DNA of 64,000 nucleotides from Bog-756 sp963703145. GTDB lineage: Bacteria; Actinomycetota; Acidimicrobiia; Acidimicrobiales; RAAP-2. This document shows, piece by piece, positions 47,046 through 55,912 of this stretch (position 1 is the first letter of the stretch; every line of letters starts with the position of its first letter). Location of the stretch: the NCBI GenBank assembly GCA_963703145.1, contig OY969793.1:1364001-1428000 (forward strand). The letters are read 5' to 3'. The translations under genes were made by a program, and so were the position numbers. A model generated the notes under the pieces. That model saw only the letters and a program-made list of their open reading frames with translations, was not told where the DNA came from and did not search any database.

Positions 47046-47708
47046 ATGGAACCCGTGCCGGAGCAGTCCCCTACCCCTCCGGACGATCTCGGGCCGGAGG
47101 GCGCGGCCGGGGCCGACGGGGTGGTGGAGGTCGACGGGGACGACCGCACCTACCAGCCGATGTCGCTGCGGGGTCCCGCTCTCATCGTCCTCGGCATCGC
47201 CGTGTTGATCGTGGTGGTCGGGGTGGTGGCGTCGGCCGTGGCCTCGGGGAGCTCGGCGCCATTGTCCATCCACTCGGTCCGGATCCCCGACGGCACGACC
47301 GTCCACCTGGTGCCGGCCGACCGGGCCCTGCACGCCATCGTCAGCGCCGGTGAGCCCCCCGCCGACATCCTGAACGCCCTGGCCGTGCCGGCCCACGCCA
47401 CCGTGTCCCGGACCGTCAACATCGACCAGGGCGCCGGCCAGTTCGACCGGACCGTCGAGTTCCGGTCCGGCAACCTGGCCTCGGGACAGGTGGTGGACGT
47501 CTACCGGACCCTCCTGCCCAAGCTGGGCTGGAAGGTCATCTACGTGGGATCGGGCGCCGCCCATCAGGCGCAGGGCACCGAGGTCCTGGCCAAGCGGGGC
47601 AGCGGCGACAGCTTCTACTGGGAGGTCGGCGTGGTGGTCTCCCCCACCACGTCCACCGGCACCACGCCGTTCTCCGTCGAGGTCTTGGAGTTGCCCGACG
47701 ACAACTGA
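47046..47708 (+). CDS. Single-span membrane protein of unknown function
   Basis: The 220-residue protein has an acidic cytoplasmic N-terminus (1-40), one membrane segment (about 48-68, IVLGIAVLIVVVGVVASAVA) and an extracytoplasmic domain (about 75-215) with DGTTVHLVPADRALHAIVSA and LPKLGWKVIYVGSGAA. I recognise no family. ATG 47046 is preferred to 47034 because TAGCAT at 47030-47035 overlaps the earlier codon. Its last 94 nt overlap the convergent glycosyltransferase-like gene. Confidence 0.68.
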   Translation: MEPVPEQSPTPPDDLGPEGAAGADGVVEVDGDDRTYQPMSLRGPALIVLGIAVLIVVVGVVASAVASGSSAPLSIHSVRIPDGTTVHLVPADRALHAIVSAGEPPADILNALAVPAHATVSRTVNIDQGAGQFDRTVEFRSGNLASGQVVDVYRTLLPKLGWKVIYVGSGAAHQAQGTEVLAKRGSGDSFYWEVGVVVSPTTSTGTTPFSVEVLELPDDN

Positions 47709-49144
47709 CCGTTGGCCGAACCGGTCGGTGGCGGCGCGGTCCCCCCGCTCCCGGGTGGAGCCTCCCCGGCCATGGCGATGGCGGGAGCGTCCGAACGCCG
47801 CAGCATCCACGCCCACACGAACAGATTGATCGGGTAGAGCAGATAGCCCACCCGGGTGGCCGGCGCCACCACGATGGCGATCAGCATTACCCAGCCGGTG
47901 AACGTGGCCAGGGTGGCGGCGTCGACCGGCGGCTTCCTGGCCAGGAAGTAGGCCAGCGCGCAGAGACCGACGATGCCGACCACCACGACGTAGATCCGGT
48001 GCGATCCGTGGACCGCGGTCACCAGGATGTGGCCCGGAAGCGGACTGGCCGCCGGCGAGGACACGCCGGCCAGACCCAGCGGGAACCGGATCACGTTGTC
48101 CACGAAGGCCGAGGGGTTCGACAGCGCCACCGGCAGCACGATGGGTCCCACCAGGGCGATGACCCCGAGGGAGTAGCGACCCACGGCGCGGTGCATCCCG
48201 AGGTCCCGAACGGCCCACAGCGCGAAGAACACCAGGGGCCAGGCCGTGAACTTGAGTGACGAGGCGGCGCCGAAGACCAGTCCGGCGAGGACCGGTCTTC
48301 GCCGTTGGATCGCCACCAGTCCGAGCAGCATCAGGGCGGCCACCGGCATGTCGTCCCCACCGGTGGCGAGCGGCAGTGCCGCGGTGGGCAGGACCGTGAG
48401 CACCTGGAGGGACCGTCCCCGGGCATCACTGGCCGGACGCAGCCGGCTGAGGGCCACCACGGCCACCACTACGGTGAACACCAGGAACTGGATCCGGGCA
48501 TCGGTCAGCCGGGCCTCGACCTTGGAGCCGCTGGAGAATCCGAAGATGACCATCCCGGGCAGGTAGGGGTAGTAGAGCTCGTAGATCGGCTCGTCCCGCT
48601 GGTGGATGAGGATGTGGCCGTTCCGGTCCACCACTCGGTAGGGGTCCTTGCCCTGGGAGGCCCGCACGCCGGCCTGCTCCACCACCACCACCTCGGGTTG
48701 GACGTGGAGAGCGGCATTGCCCTCGGACCGCCACACCACCTCGAGGGCCAGGGGCACCACCGTGGCGCCGAACAACACGATGACAAAGGCGGTCACCCGG
48801 GCCCAGTTCCAGCGCTTCCGCGTCCTGCTCGTCGCCTCGCCCGGGGTCAGGGGGGCCCGGCGGCGGCGGTGTCGCCAGGCGACCACAGCCATGAGCAGCG
48901 TGGCGGCGGCATAGGGGCCGACGGCCAGCTGTCCCCACTGGCGGTACAAGGGGATGCCCATCGCCACCGCGGCGACGGCCGCGAACACCGTCGAGCACGC
49001 GTAGAGGAAGGCATCCCGACCCTCGGCCGAGAGACCGGCGAGATACTCCAGGGTGGCCCGCAGGGGAGTCGGATACCCCGCCCAGCGCGCCCCGCCGGCC
49101 GGGAGCGGTTCGGACTGGCGCTCCGGCGCACGATCGGTCGGCAC
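47615..49144 (-). CDS. GT87/DUF2029-like polytopic membrane protein
   Basis: The protein of about 509 residues has ten or more hydrophobic segments and an extracytoplasmic loop with QGKDPYRVVDRNGHILIHQR and PIYELYYPYLPGMVIFGFSS. The pattern of an early loop followed by LVFGAASSLKFTAWPLVFFAL fits the GT87/DUF2029 family of GT-C glycosyltransferases, which use polyprenyl-linked sugars. The GTG at 49144 is a provisional start; other GTG codons lie within 20 codons upstream. It follows the S9 peptidase gene by 34 nt and overlaps its convergent neighbour's end by 94 nt. Confidence 0.75.
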   Translation of the reverse strand: MPTDRAPERQSEPLPAGGARWAGYPTPLRATLEYLAGLSAEGRDAFLYACSTVFAAVAAVAMGIPLYRQWGQLAVGPYAAATLLMAVVAWRHRRRRAPLTPGEATSRTRKRWNWARVTAFVIVLFGATVVPLALEVVWRSEGNAALHVQPEVVVVEQAGVRASQGKDPYRVVDRNGHILIHQRDEPIYELYYPYLPGMVIFGFSSGSKVEARLTDARIQFLVFTVVVAVVALSRLRPASDARGRSLQVLTVLPTAALPLATGGDDMPVAALMLLGLVAIQRRRPVLAGLVFGAASSLKFTAWPLVFFALWAVRDLGMHRAVGRYSLGVIALVGPIVLPVALSNPSAFVDNVIRFPLGLAGVSSPAASPLPGHILVTAVHGSHRIYVVVVGIVGLCALAYFLARKPPVDAATLATFTGWVMLIAIVVAPATRVGYLLYPINLFVWAWMLRRSDAPAIAMAGEAPPGSGGTAPPPTGSANGQLSSGNSKTSTENGVVPVDVVGETTTPTSQ

Positions 49145-49178
49145 GGTCGAGGGTACCACCGGCACCCGGGACGCCTGC

Positions 49179-51216
49179 TTAGCGATGGCGGCCACCGTGA
49201 CCGGCCCCACCCGGGCCGAAGACGGCCCGGTAGAAGTCGAGTTCGGCGTCCAGGCAGGCCTCGATGGTCTCAGGCCGGCGGAAGCCGTGGGACTCGCCGG
49301 CGAACACCACCAACCGGCACGGGACACCGTGGAGCACCAGCTGGTCGGCGAAGCGCTCGGACTGGTCGGCCGGCACCACCGGGTCGTCGGAGCCCTGGAG
49401 CAACAGCACCGACCCGGTGACGCGATCGGGATGGTGGATCGGCGAGCGCTCCCGGTAGGTGGCGGCCGGCCTCCGGCCACGGCCCGATGAGCGAGTCGAC
49501 GTAGCGCGCCTCGAACTCGTGGGTGTCGGTGGCCAGCGCCTCGAGATCGGTGACCCCGTACCACGCCGCCGCGCCGGCGAACCGGTCGGATCGGATGAGC
49601 GCCCCGAGGGCGGTGAGGCCCCCGGCACTGGTGCCCCGAATGGCCATGCGACCGCCGTCGACCAGACCGGCGTCGGCCAGGGCCGAGGCGTAGGCCACAC
49701 AGTCGTCGATGTCGGCCTCCCCCCACAGGCCGACCAGGCGGTTCCGGTAGGCGCGGCCGTAGCCGGTGCTCCCCCGGTAGTCCACGGCAGCCACGGCCAG
49801 GCCCCGGCTGGTGAAGAACTGGACCACCGGGTCGAACCCCGGGGCGGCAGCCGACGTCGGTCCGCCGTGACAGAACACCACCAGGGGGGCCAGGCCCCCG
49901 GCGTCTCCGTCGACCCGGCGGTTGACCGGGGCGAAGAACAGACCGGGGACCGGGCCCGCCGGGGTGTCGGCCGTAAAGGGTCGCGCCGCCGACACCTCGG
50001 TCGGGTCCACCTCGACCGCCGGTGCCGCCGAGCACCGCACCGGCGGGCCACCGGCCAGGGGGATCTCAAAGACGGCCTGGGACTCGGTGGCGGTCGAGCC
50101 GAGCACCGCCACCGAACCGTGACCGGTGGCGGCCACACCGGCGATGCTCACACAGGGCTGATCGAGGGTCTGGAGGAACAACAGCCCTCGGACCCCTCCC
50201 CCATCTGCCGCTGCGCCCGGAGGCACCAGGCGGACCAGGTGGTCCAGCCCGCCCTCATGCATCCGGCACACCAGTGACCCGTCCTCGACCTCGGCGATGG
50301 TCGACTGGCCGAGCACCCAGTCCGGCGCATGGAACTCCACCGACCCGGCCGCCAACGGCTCGGCGGTGGGCGGATCCAGGCCCGCGCCATCGGGTCCGAC
50401 CGGGCCGAAGCGGTCACCACCCACGCGGTAGGGCAGCCACCAGCCAGTGCGGTCGTCCACGAACACGAGGGCGCCGTTCCCGCACCAGTGGGGCTGCCCG
50501 ACCGAGCAGCCCTCCCCGCCGGCGAGGCGCACGGCGGTTCCGAGGGCGGGACGGCCGGCCGAATCGACCAGGAGGGGGGCCACCCGGAGCTCGGAGCTGT
50601 CCCAGGGCATGGACGGATGGTCCCAGGCCACCCACGCCAACCACGCTCCGTCCGGCGAGGGACGGGGAGCGGCCACGAAGTCGCTGTCATCGGCGAGGCC
50701 CACCACCTCCCCGCTGGCATCGGTGCGCACGGCAACGACGCGGTGGGTGGCCCGGCCGGCCACCACCCGCTCCTCGACCGAGACCAGCCACTGCCCCGAC
50801 CGGGTGACCCGACCGTCGCCGTAGCGCAGCGACACCCCCGCCTCCCCGGCCACCGGGGTCAGGGCGACCGGCTCCCCGCCGGGACCGTCACTGCGATACC
50901 AACGCTGGTCGTCCTGGTCGACGTAGTACAGCGTGCTGCCCGACACCGTGGCCGCACCGCCGCCGTACTCGTGGACCCGGGACCGGACACCGACACCGTC
51001 GGGGGACACGACCACCGCACGGTCAGCCTCGGCCCGCGACCACGACCTGGCGTCCACCCAGGTCAGGTCTGCTTTCGGTCCAGAACAGGCTCCCGCCGTC
51101 GGCCTGCAGCCCGCTGCGCTGCACCTTGCCGGCGGCCACACCGGCCGGCGTCCAGGGCGATGGCCACCACCCGTGGTCGGGTCCATCGGCCCGTCCAACG
51201 ACTGCTCATCGGTCAT
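49179..51216 (-). pseudogene. S9 prolyl-oligopeptidase-family peptidase, broken by three frameshifts
   Basis: The gene encodes a beta-propeller plus alpha/beta-hydrolase peptidase. The nucleophile is in RGTSAGGLTALGAL, the Asp in QGSDDPVVPADQ and the His in FAGESHGFRRPE. Three breaks split it: near 51177 (before WWPSPWTPAGVAAGKVQRSG), near 51025 (after GGRQVVVAGRG) and near 49470 (GPWPEA to AATYRERSPIHHPDR). One missing and two extra bases restore a continuous 678-residue protein with no damaged motif. I label it broken as read, but sequence error is likely. Its ATG follows TACCGT by 9 nt in a shared bidirectional promoter. Confidence 0.82.
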
Positions 51217-51222
51217 GGACTC

Positions 51223-51233
51223 GGTACGGTACC
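51223..51233. promoter_or_regulatory. Symmetrical bidirectional promoter GGTACGGTACC
   Basis: This palindrome carries two overlapping -10 hexamers on opposite strands: TACGGT (plus, 51225-51230), 7 nt before the ATG at 51238, and TACCGT (minus, 51231-51226), 9 nt before the ATG at 51216. Only 21 nt separate the two start codons, so both messages would be leaderless. Confidence 0.5.
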
Positions 51234-51237
51234 CGCG

Positions 51238-52312
51238 ATGACCGAGCCTCCCGCATCGAGCCGATCCCAGCCCGGAACCGACCCCGTCCCCGACGGCGGC
51301 CAGGGCCCGCCCGAGGAGATCCGGGCCTTCGTGGTGACCCGGAACGGTGACAGCGTCGAGGCCGGCGTGGGTGCCCTGGCGGCCTTCGACCTCGGCCCCG
51401 GTGACGTGCTCATCGACGTTGCGTGGTCGGCCGTCAACTACAAGGACGGCATGGTGACCCTCCCGGGCAACCGGGTGGCCCGGCGATTCGCCGCTGGTGC
51501 CCGGGGTCGACCTGGTGGGCACGGTGCTCGCCTCGGACGACCCGGCGGTGCCGGCCGGCAGCCGAGGTGATCGCCCACGGCTACGACCTCGGCGTCGCCC
51601 ACCACGGCGGGCTTCGCCGAACTGGCCCGGGTGCCGGCCGGCTGGGTGGTGCCCCTCCCCGACCGGCGTCACCGCCCGCCAGGCCGCCGTCATCGGCACG
51701 GCCGGCTTCACCGCCGCCCTCTCGCTGGCCCGGCTGGAGCACCACGGGCTGACGCCGGACGACGGGCCGGTCCTGGTCACCGGGGCGTCGGGCGGGGTGG
51801 GCTCGCATGGCCGTGTGCCCTGCTGGCCGCCCGGGGCTACGAGGTGGTGGCCAGCACCGGCAACGCGTCCGAGCGCGACCTACCTGGTCGGTCTGGGTGC
51901 GGCCGAGGTGATCGGCCGGGACGACCTGGCCGTCGCCCCCGAGCGGACGCTCGGCCCCGAGCGGTGGGCCGGGGCGGTGGACTGCGTGGGCGGAGCCACC
52001 CTGGCCGCCGATCCTGCGCACCCTTCGCTACGGCGCCGCGGTGGCCGCCAGCGGGCTGACCGGGGGCAACACGTTCGAGTCTCGGTGTACCCGTTCATCG
52101 TGCGCAACGCGTCACTGATCGGCGTGGACACCGTGTCGACCCCGATCGACGAGCGGCGGGCAGGTGTGGGACGGGATGGCCGCGGCCTTCCCCCCTCCCA
52201 GCTGGATGCCATGGTGGACGACACCATCGGCCTGGGCGGGCTGGGCCCGGCACTCGAGCGCATCCTGGCCGGAGGAACCCGGGGCCGGGTGCTGGTCGAT
52301 CCCCACCGGTGA
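51238..52312 (+). pseudogene. YhdH/AcuI-type MDR quinone oxidoreductase, broken by about eleven indels
   Basis: The gene encodes an MDR-family NADPH oxidoreductase of the zinc-free YhdH/acrylyl-CoA reductase type. In rotating frames one reads VAWSAVNYKDGMVTLPGN, then SPLVPGVDLVGTVLASDDPA, VIAHGYDLGVAHHGGFAELA, GVTARQAAVIGTAGFTAALS, LVTGASGGVGS and GVDTVSTPIDERR. Shifts occur near 51488, 51563, 51611, 51663, 51806, 51819, 51880, 52010, 52081, 52159 and 52193: nine extra and two missing bases. Correcting them gives exactly 355 residues with no lost motif. Sequence error is more likely than decay, since substitutions are absent. Confidence 0.82.
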
Positions 52313-52357
52313 GCACCGATCAGCCCCGCTGAGCGGTGGCTCCGGCCGACAGCCGGG

Positions 52358-52984
52358 TCAGCCGGCGGGTGGTGCCGTGGTCTGGGTGTCGGCCCCGGTG
52401 GCGAGGAACACCGGCGACACCGTCATGGTGCCCCCGCCGCACGGCGACAAGGCGGCAGTGACGCTCAAGTGGTCGAAGGCATTCGGCGGGGTCACCTCGA
52501 CCGACGCCGATGTGGGGCAGGCCGCGGTCCCGGTGGGAACGTCCGAATAGCCGATGTTGAAAAAGGCGGACTGTCCGTTGGCGAGGGTGACGGTCATAGG
52601 TGCCATCTGCGTGAAGCTGTAGTTCCCCTTGCGCACCACCGTGGTGGGCAGTGGGGTCCCGGCCGAACTCACCAGCTGGAGACCCGGGTAGCCGCCGAGG
52701 ATGCACGGCGTGGCCGAGGTGCTCTTCAGGCCCACGGTGGTCTGGATGGTGCCGGCGGCCCCGCTGCTCCCCACCACCGAGCCGCTCAGTGCCGCCGTGG
52801 CGCACCGGGCCGGGCCCGACGAGGTGGTGGTGGTCGACGAGGCCGGTGTCGACGTGGTCGAGGTGGACCCCCCGGTGGTCGATGAGGAGGATGCCGACGT
52901 CGTCGTGGTCGACGACGTCGAGTTCGACGAGCACGCCCCGAGCGCGACACCCCCCACCGACAGTGCCGCTAGCAGTGCGACCAC
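52358..52984 (-). CDS. DUF4232 lipoprotein
   Basis: The 208-residue protein begins with a lipoprotein signal (VVALLAALSVGGVALGAC, lipobox ALGAC, so Cys18 would be lipidated), a Ser/Thr linker and then a DUF4232 domain (about 58-208) with ARCATAALSGSVVGSSGAAG, CILGGYPGLQLVSSAGTPL and FNIGYSDVPTGTAACP. The function of DUF4232 is unknown. The start is GTG 52984; a longer signal peptide with basic residues (GRRWVRSN) is readable upstream but has no canonical start codon. It lies 56 nt downstream of the BFN gene. Confidence 0.85.
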   Translation of the reverse strand: MVALLAALSVGGVALGACSSNSTSSTTTTSASSSSTTGGSTSTTSTPASSTTTTSSGPARCATAALSGSVVGSSGAAGTIQTTVGLKSTSATPCILGGYPGLQLVSSAGTPLPTTVVRKGNYSFTQMAPMTVTLANGQSAFFNIGYSDVPTGTAACPTSASVEVTPPNAFDHLSVTAALSPCGGGTMTVSPVFLATGADTQTTAPPAG

Positions 52985-53040
52985 ATTTGACCTGACCCAC
53001 CGTCGGCCCGGACGGCCGGGGTGGTCGCTGGTGGGCGGGG

Positions 53041-53562
53041 TCAGGACGAGAAGTCCTCGGGTCGGATGGAATCGAGGAAGGTGCGGAACTCCCCGACCAG
53101 CTCGTCGGGATTGGCGGACTCGGCCTCGTCGTCCGCCTCGTCGTCCTCCTCCTCGTCGACGGCCAGCATGATCCCCTCGCTGTCCATCAGATCGTCGGCC
53201 ACGAACAACGGCGTTCCTGTGCGCACCGCCACCGCCACGGCGTCCGACGGACGGGAGGACACCGGCAGCTCCTGATCACCGTGGCGCAGCACGATCTCGG
53301 CGTAGTACGTGGCGGTGCGCAGCTCGGTGATGACCACCCGGACCACCGTGGCCCCCAGCGCGTCGAGCAGGTCGCGGATGAGGTCGTGGGTCATCGGCCG
53401 CGGGGTGTCCATCCCCTGGAGGGCGAAGGCGATGGCGGTGGCCTCGGGGGCGCCGATGAAGATCGGCAGCGTGCGGCCCAGTCCTTCGGACTCCTGCAGC
53501 AGCAGGACAGGGGTGTTCGACTGGAGATCCACCCGGACTGCCCGAAGCTTGACCTCGACCAT
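53041..53562 (-). CDS. Bifunctional nuclease (BFN/DUF151) family protein
   Basis: The 173-residue protein has the BFN domain at 1-130: VLLLQESEGLGRTLPIFIGA, PEATAIAFALQGMDTPRPMT and the strand block GDQELPVSSRPSDAVAVAVR. Some members cleave DNA and RNA; the bacterial role is largely unknown. An acidic tail (135-160) follows. It corresponds to Rv1829 in the mycobacterial gcvH-garA-Rv1828-Rv1829 block, in the same order. The ATG at 53562 follows TAAGTT by 6 nt. Confidence 0.92.
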   Translation of the reverse strand: MVEVKLRAVRVDLQSNTPVLLLQESEGLGRTLPIFIGAPEATAIAFALQGMDTPRPMTHDLIRDLLDALGATVVRVVITELRTATYYAEIVLRHGDQELPVSSRPSDAVAVAVRTGTPLFVADDLMDSEGIMLAVDEEEDDEADDEAESANPDELVGEFRTFLDSIRPEDFSS

Positions 53563-53682
53563 GCCCCAAACTTACTCGCCGCAGCGCCGGGGTGCGATCA
53601 GGGAATCGTCAGCGGACGGTGCGGTGACACCTCGAAATCCGTCGGCCGGACCCGGCGTCGACCGACCCGGCGGGCCGGGACC

Positions 53683-54903
53683 TCAGCCGTCGAGGAGGTT
53701 GCCCAGCGCGCTCCGCAGGAGCGAGGCCCGCAGCTCCTGGCCGAGCCGCGCCAGCTCGTCGACCGTCTCATGGGCGCGGGCGCGGGCCTCGGGGTTGCGC
53801 TGGCGGACCACCGGTATCACGATCTGCTCGACGAAGCCGGCCTCCCGCTCAGCGGCGTTCTTGTAGAGGCGAAGATGTCGGGGCTCCACGCCGAAGCGGG
53901 CGAATCCGGCGGCCAAGGTGGCCACCTGTAGGGCCTCGTCGTCGAAATAGGTGTGGCCGGCGACCTTGGTCCCGACCAGCAGGCCGAAGTCGACCAACGA
54001 CTCCAGGGTGGCCACCTCGACCCCGGACGCCGCGGCCAGCTCGTCGATCGACAGGTTGGCGACGGCACCCCCGGTGGCGGGCGGTTCGCCGGCAGGCGGG
54101 GAGGCCGACGGGGCGGCGCGGCCGGTCTTGGGCCGCTCCGCTGCAGCGGCTGCGGAGCGCGAGGCGCGTGGCGGCGACGGGGCGGCCTCGACCGTCTCGG
54201 CGGCCGGTGGTCCGGCGGCTGTGGCTTTGGACGCCGGCGTGGTCGGTGACGACGATGCCGCATCGGGCGATGCGCTGGCCCGTGGGGCACGGGGCGTCCG
54301 GGCCGGAGCCGGTCCGGTGTCGTCCGGCGCGTGGTCCGGCCGGCGTGGTCCCCCCTCGGCACCGGTCGGCTTGGCGGTCGCCGCCGATGCCGCAGCCCGG
54401 GCCGGTGACCGTCGGACCGCATCGGGCGCGGCCGCCGGAGCCCCGTTGGTGGCGGGCGATCCCGTCTCGATGCCTGGCAGCGTGCGACCGCTCGGCGCGG
54501 GAGTCGCAACCTCGTCGACGTGGTGGTCGGTCGAACCCGACCGGGCCGCCGCGGCGCCGGCGTCGGCCGAAGCCCGCTGGCCCACCAGTACCGGCTCCTC
54601 GTCTGCTTGGGCCTCGACCGGCGGTGGGACCGCACTCGGGGTCGTCGTCGGCTCGTCAGCCTCGTCGTCGAGTCGGTCCTTGATCACCTTGAGCGGCAGG
54701 AAGTGCTCCCGCTGCTGGCGGAGCACCCAGCGGAGACGTTCCACGTCGTGCTCGTAGAACTTCCGGTAGCCGGACGGGGTCCGCTCCGGGTTGACCAGGC
54801 CCTGGCTCTCCAGGAACCGGATCTTCGAGATGGTGACGTCGGGGAACTCCTGGCGCAGCAGGGTCAGCACGTCGCCGATCGACAGGTAGGAGCGTGAACT
54901 CAT
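53683..54903 (-). CDS. ftsR: MerR-family regulator, FtsR/Rv1828-like, with long linker
   Basis: The 406-residue protein has an N-terminal MerR winged helix (YLSIGDVLTLLRQEFPDVTI, LESQGLVNPERTPSGYRKFY, residues 4-75) and a C-terminal domain (about 285-406: LSIDELAAASGVEVATLESL, FDDEALQVATLAAGFARFGV) typical of Rv1828/FtsR, the actinobacterial regulator linked to ftsZ expression. Between them lies about 180 residues of Ala/Pro/Thr-rich, probably disordered sequence; the mycobacterial protein is about 247 residues in all. Position between the FHA gene and BFN matches mycobacteria. The ATG at 54903 is the family start; the frame is open to 55005. Confidence 0.9.
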   Translation of the reverse strand: MSSRSYLSIGDVLTLLRQEFPDVTISKIRFLESQGLVNPERTPSGYRKFYEHDVERLRWVLRQQREHFLPLKVIKDRLDDEADEPTTTPSAVPPPVEAQADEEPVLVGQRASADAGAAAARSGSTDHHVDEVATPAPSGRTLPGIETGSPATNGAPAAAPDAVRRSPARAAASAATAKPTGAEGGPRRPDHAPDDTGPAPARTPRAPRASASPDAASSSPTTPASKATAAGPPAAETVEAAPSPPRASRSAAAAAERPKTGRAAPSASPPAGEPPATGGAVANLSIDELAAASGVEVATLESLVDFGLLVGTKVAGHTYFDDEALQVATLAAGFARFGVEPRHLRLYKNAAEREAGFVEQIVIPVVRQRNPEARARAHETVDELARLGQELRASLLRSALGNLLDG

Positions 54904-54943
54904 GGACGCTGGTCCCGTGCCGCGCTCACGGAGGTAGATCGGA

Positions 54944-55483
54944 TCATTCGCCCGTGGCCACCAGAAACACCAACTTGAACTTGCCGATCTGGACCTCGTC
55001 GCCACTCGACAGGCGGGTCTCGTCGATCCGCTTCCGGTTCACATAGGTCCCGTTGAGCGACCCGGCGTCCCGGACCGTGGTGATCTTGTCCCTGGTCACG
55101 AACTCGGCGTGTCGACGGGACACCGTGATGTCATCGAGGAAGATGTCGCTCTGCGGGTCTCGGCCGGCCTGGACGATGTCGTGCTCGAGCGTGAAGCGGG
55201 CGCCGACGTCGGAGCCCCGCTTGACCACCAGCATCCGGACGCCGCGGGGCAGCTCCAGCAGTCCCACAGTCGGCTCGTCGTCGGGGCCGTCCCCGTGCTC
55301 CTCGACCGGGTTGACCGACACTGAGGTGTCCGGGGCCGACGTGACCAGCGAGGCTCCGCACGACGAGCAGAAATTGACCCCGGTCGGATTGCGATGACCG
55401 CAGCTCGGACAGAACACGCCTACCACGGTAGTCGCTTCCACCCGCCTCCTCTCGAGGACCGCCGCCCGGCCAGAATTGCTCAA
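54944..55483 (-). CDS. garA: FHA-domain protein with N-terminal zinc ribbon, GarA-like
   Basis: GarA is a phosphothreonine-binding FHA protein that, under Ser/Thr kinase control, regulates glutamate and 2-oxoglutarate metabolism. This 179-residue protein has a four-Cys ribbon (FCPSCGHRN and FCSSCGASL, about 24-44), an acidic linker with a possible phospho-site (DDEPTVGLLEL), and the FHA domain (about 85-175) with GRDPQSDIFLDDITVSRRHA and SLNGTYVNRKRI. Mycobacterial GarA lacks the ribbon but sits at the same position after gcvH. The start overlaps the gcvH stop by 4 nt. Confidence 0.9.
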   Translation of the reverse strand: MSNSGRAAVLERRRVEATTVVGVFCPSCGHRNPTGVNFCSSCGASLVTSAPDTSVSVNPVEEHGDGPDDEPTVGLLELPRGVRMLVVKRGSDVGARFTLEHDIVQAGRDPQSDIFLDDITVSRRHAEFVTRDKITTVRDAGSLNGTYVNRKRIDETRLSSGDEVQIGKFKLVFLVATGE

Positions 55484-55860
55484 CCTTCGGTCAATTGACG
55501 GTAGCCGCTGGGATCGAGCAGACCCTCAAGCGAGGCTGGATCGGACGGGGCGATCACACAGATCCAACCCTCACCGTAAGGGTCAGCGTTGAGCCTTTCG
55601 GGGGCGTCGGCGAGTGCGGGATTGACCTCGACCACCTCACCGGCGATGGGGGCATAGATCTCGGACACGGACTTGGTCGACTCCACCTCGCCGATGAGGC
55701 CGCCCGCCTCCACGGCCAGTGCCACCGCCGGCAGGTCGACGAACACCACGTCCCCCAGCGCATCCTGGGCGTAGTCGGTGATCCCCACCCGCACCCGGTC
55801 GCCCTCGGACCGGGCCCACTCGTGGTCGGTGGAGTAGCGCAGGTCTTCGGGCACATTCAT
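55480..55860 (-). CDS. gcvH: Glycine cleavage system H protein
   Basis: GcvH carries the lipoyl arm that shuttles the aminomethyl group among the glycine cleavage enzymes. The 126-residue protein has LRYSTDHEWARSEGDRVRVG, DALGDVVFVDLPAVG-type sequence and the lipoylation site Lys in GEVESTKSVSEIYAPIAGE. No gcvT or gcvP is in the window. TATCGT lies 8 nt before the ATG, so it probably begins a leaderless transcript that continues into the FHA gene through an ATGA overlap. Confidence 0.96.
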   Translation of the reverse strand: MNVPEDLRYSTDHEWARSEGDRVRVGITDYAQDALGDVVFVDLPAVALAVEAGGLIGEVESTKSVSEIYAPIAGEVVEVNPALADAPERLNADPYGEGWICVIAPSDPASLEGLLDPSGYRQLTEG

Positions 55861-55912
55861 AGGTGCGGACGATACCCGACCTCGGGAGGGGTCGCGTTGG
55901 GGCCGACGCCGG

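Noticed and set aside
51238..52312. Programmed ribosomal frameshifting in the MDR reductase
   Set aside because: Eleven shifts in about 700 nt, at sites with no shared slippery sequence, is not compatible with programmed shifting; sequence error explains it better.
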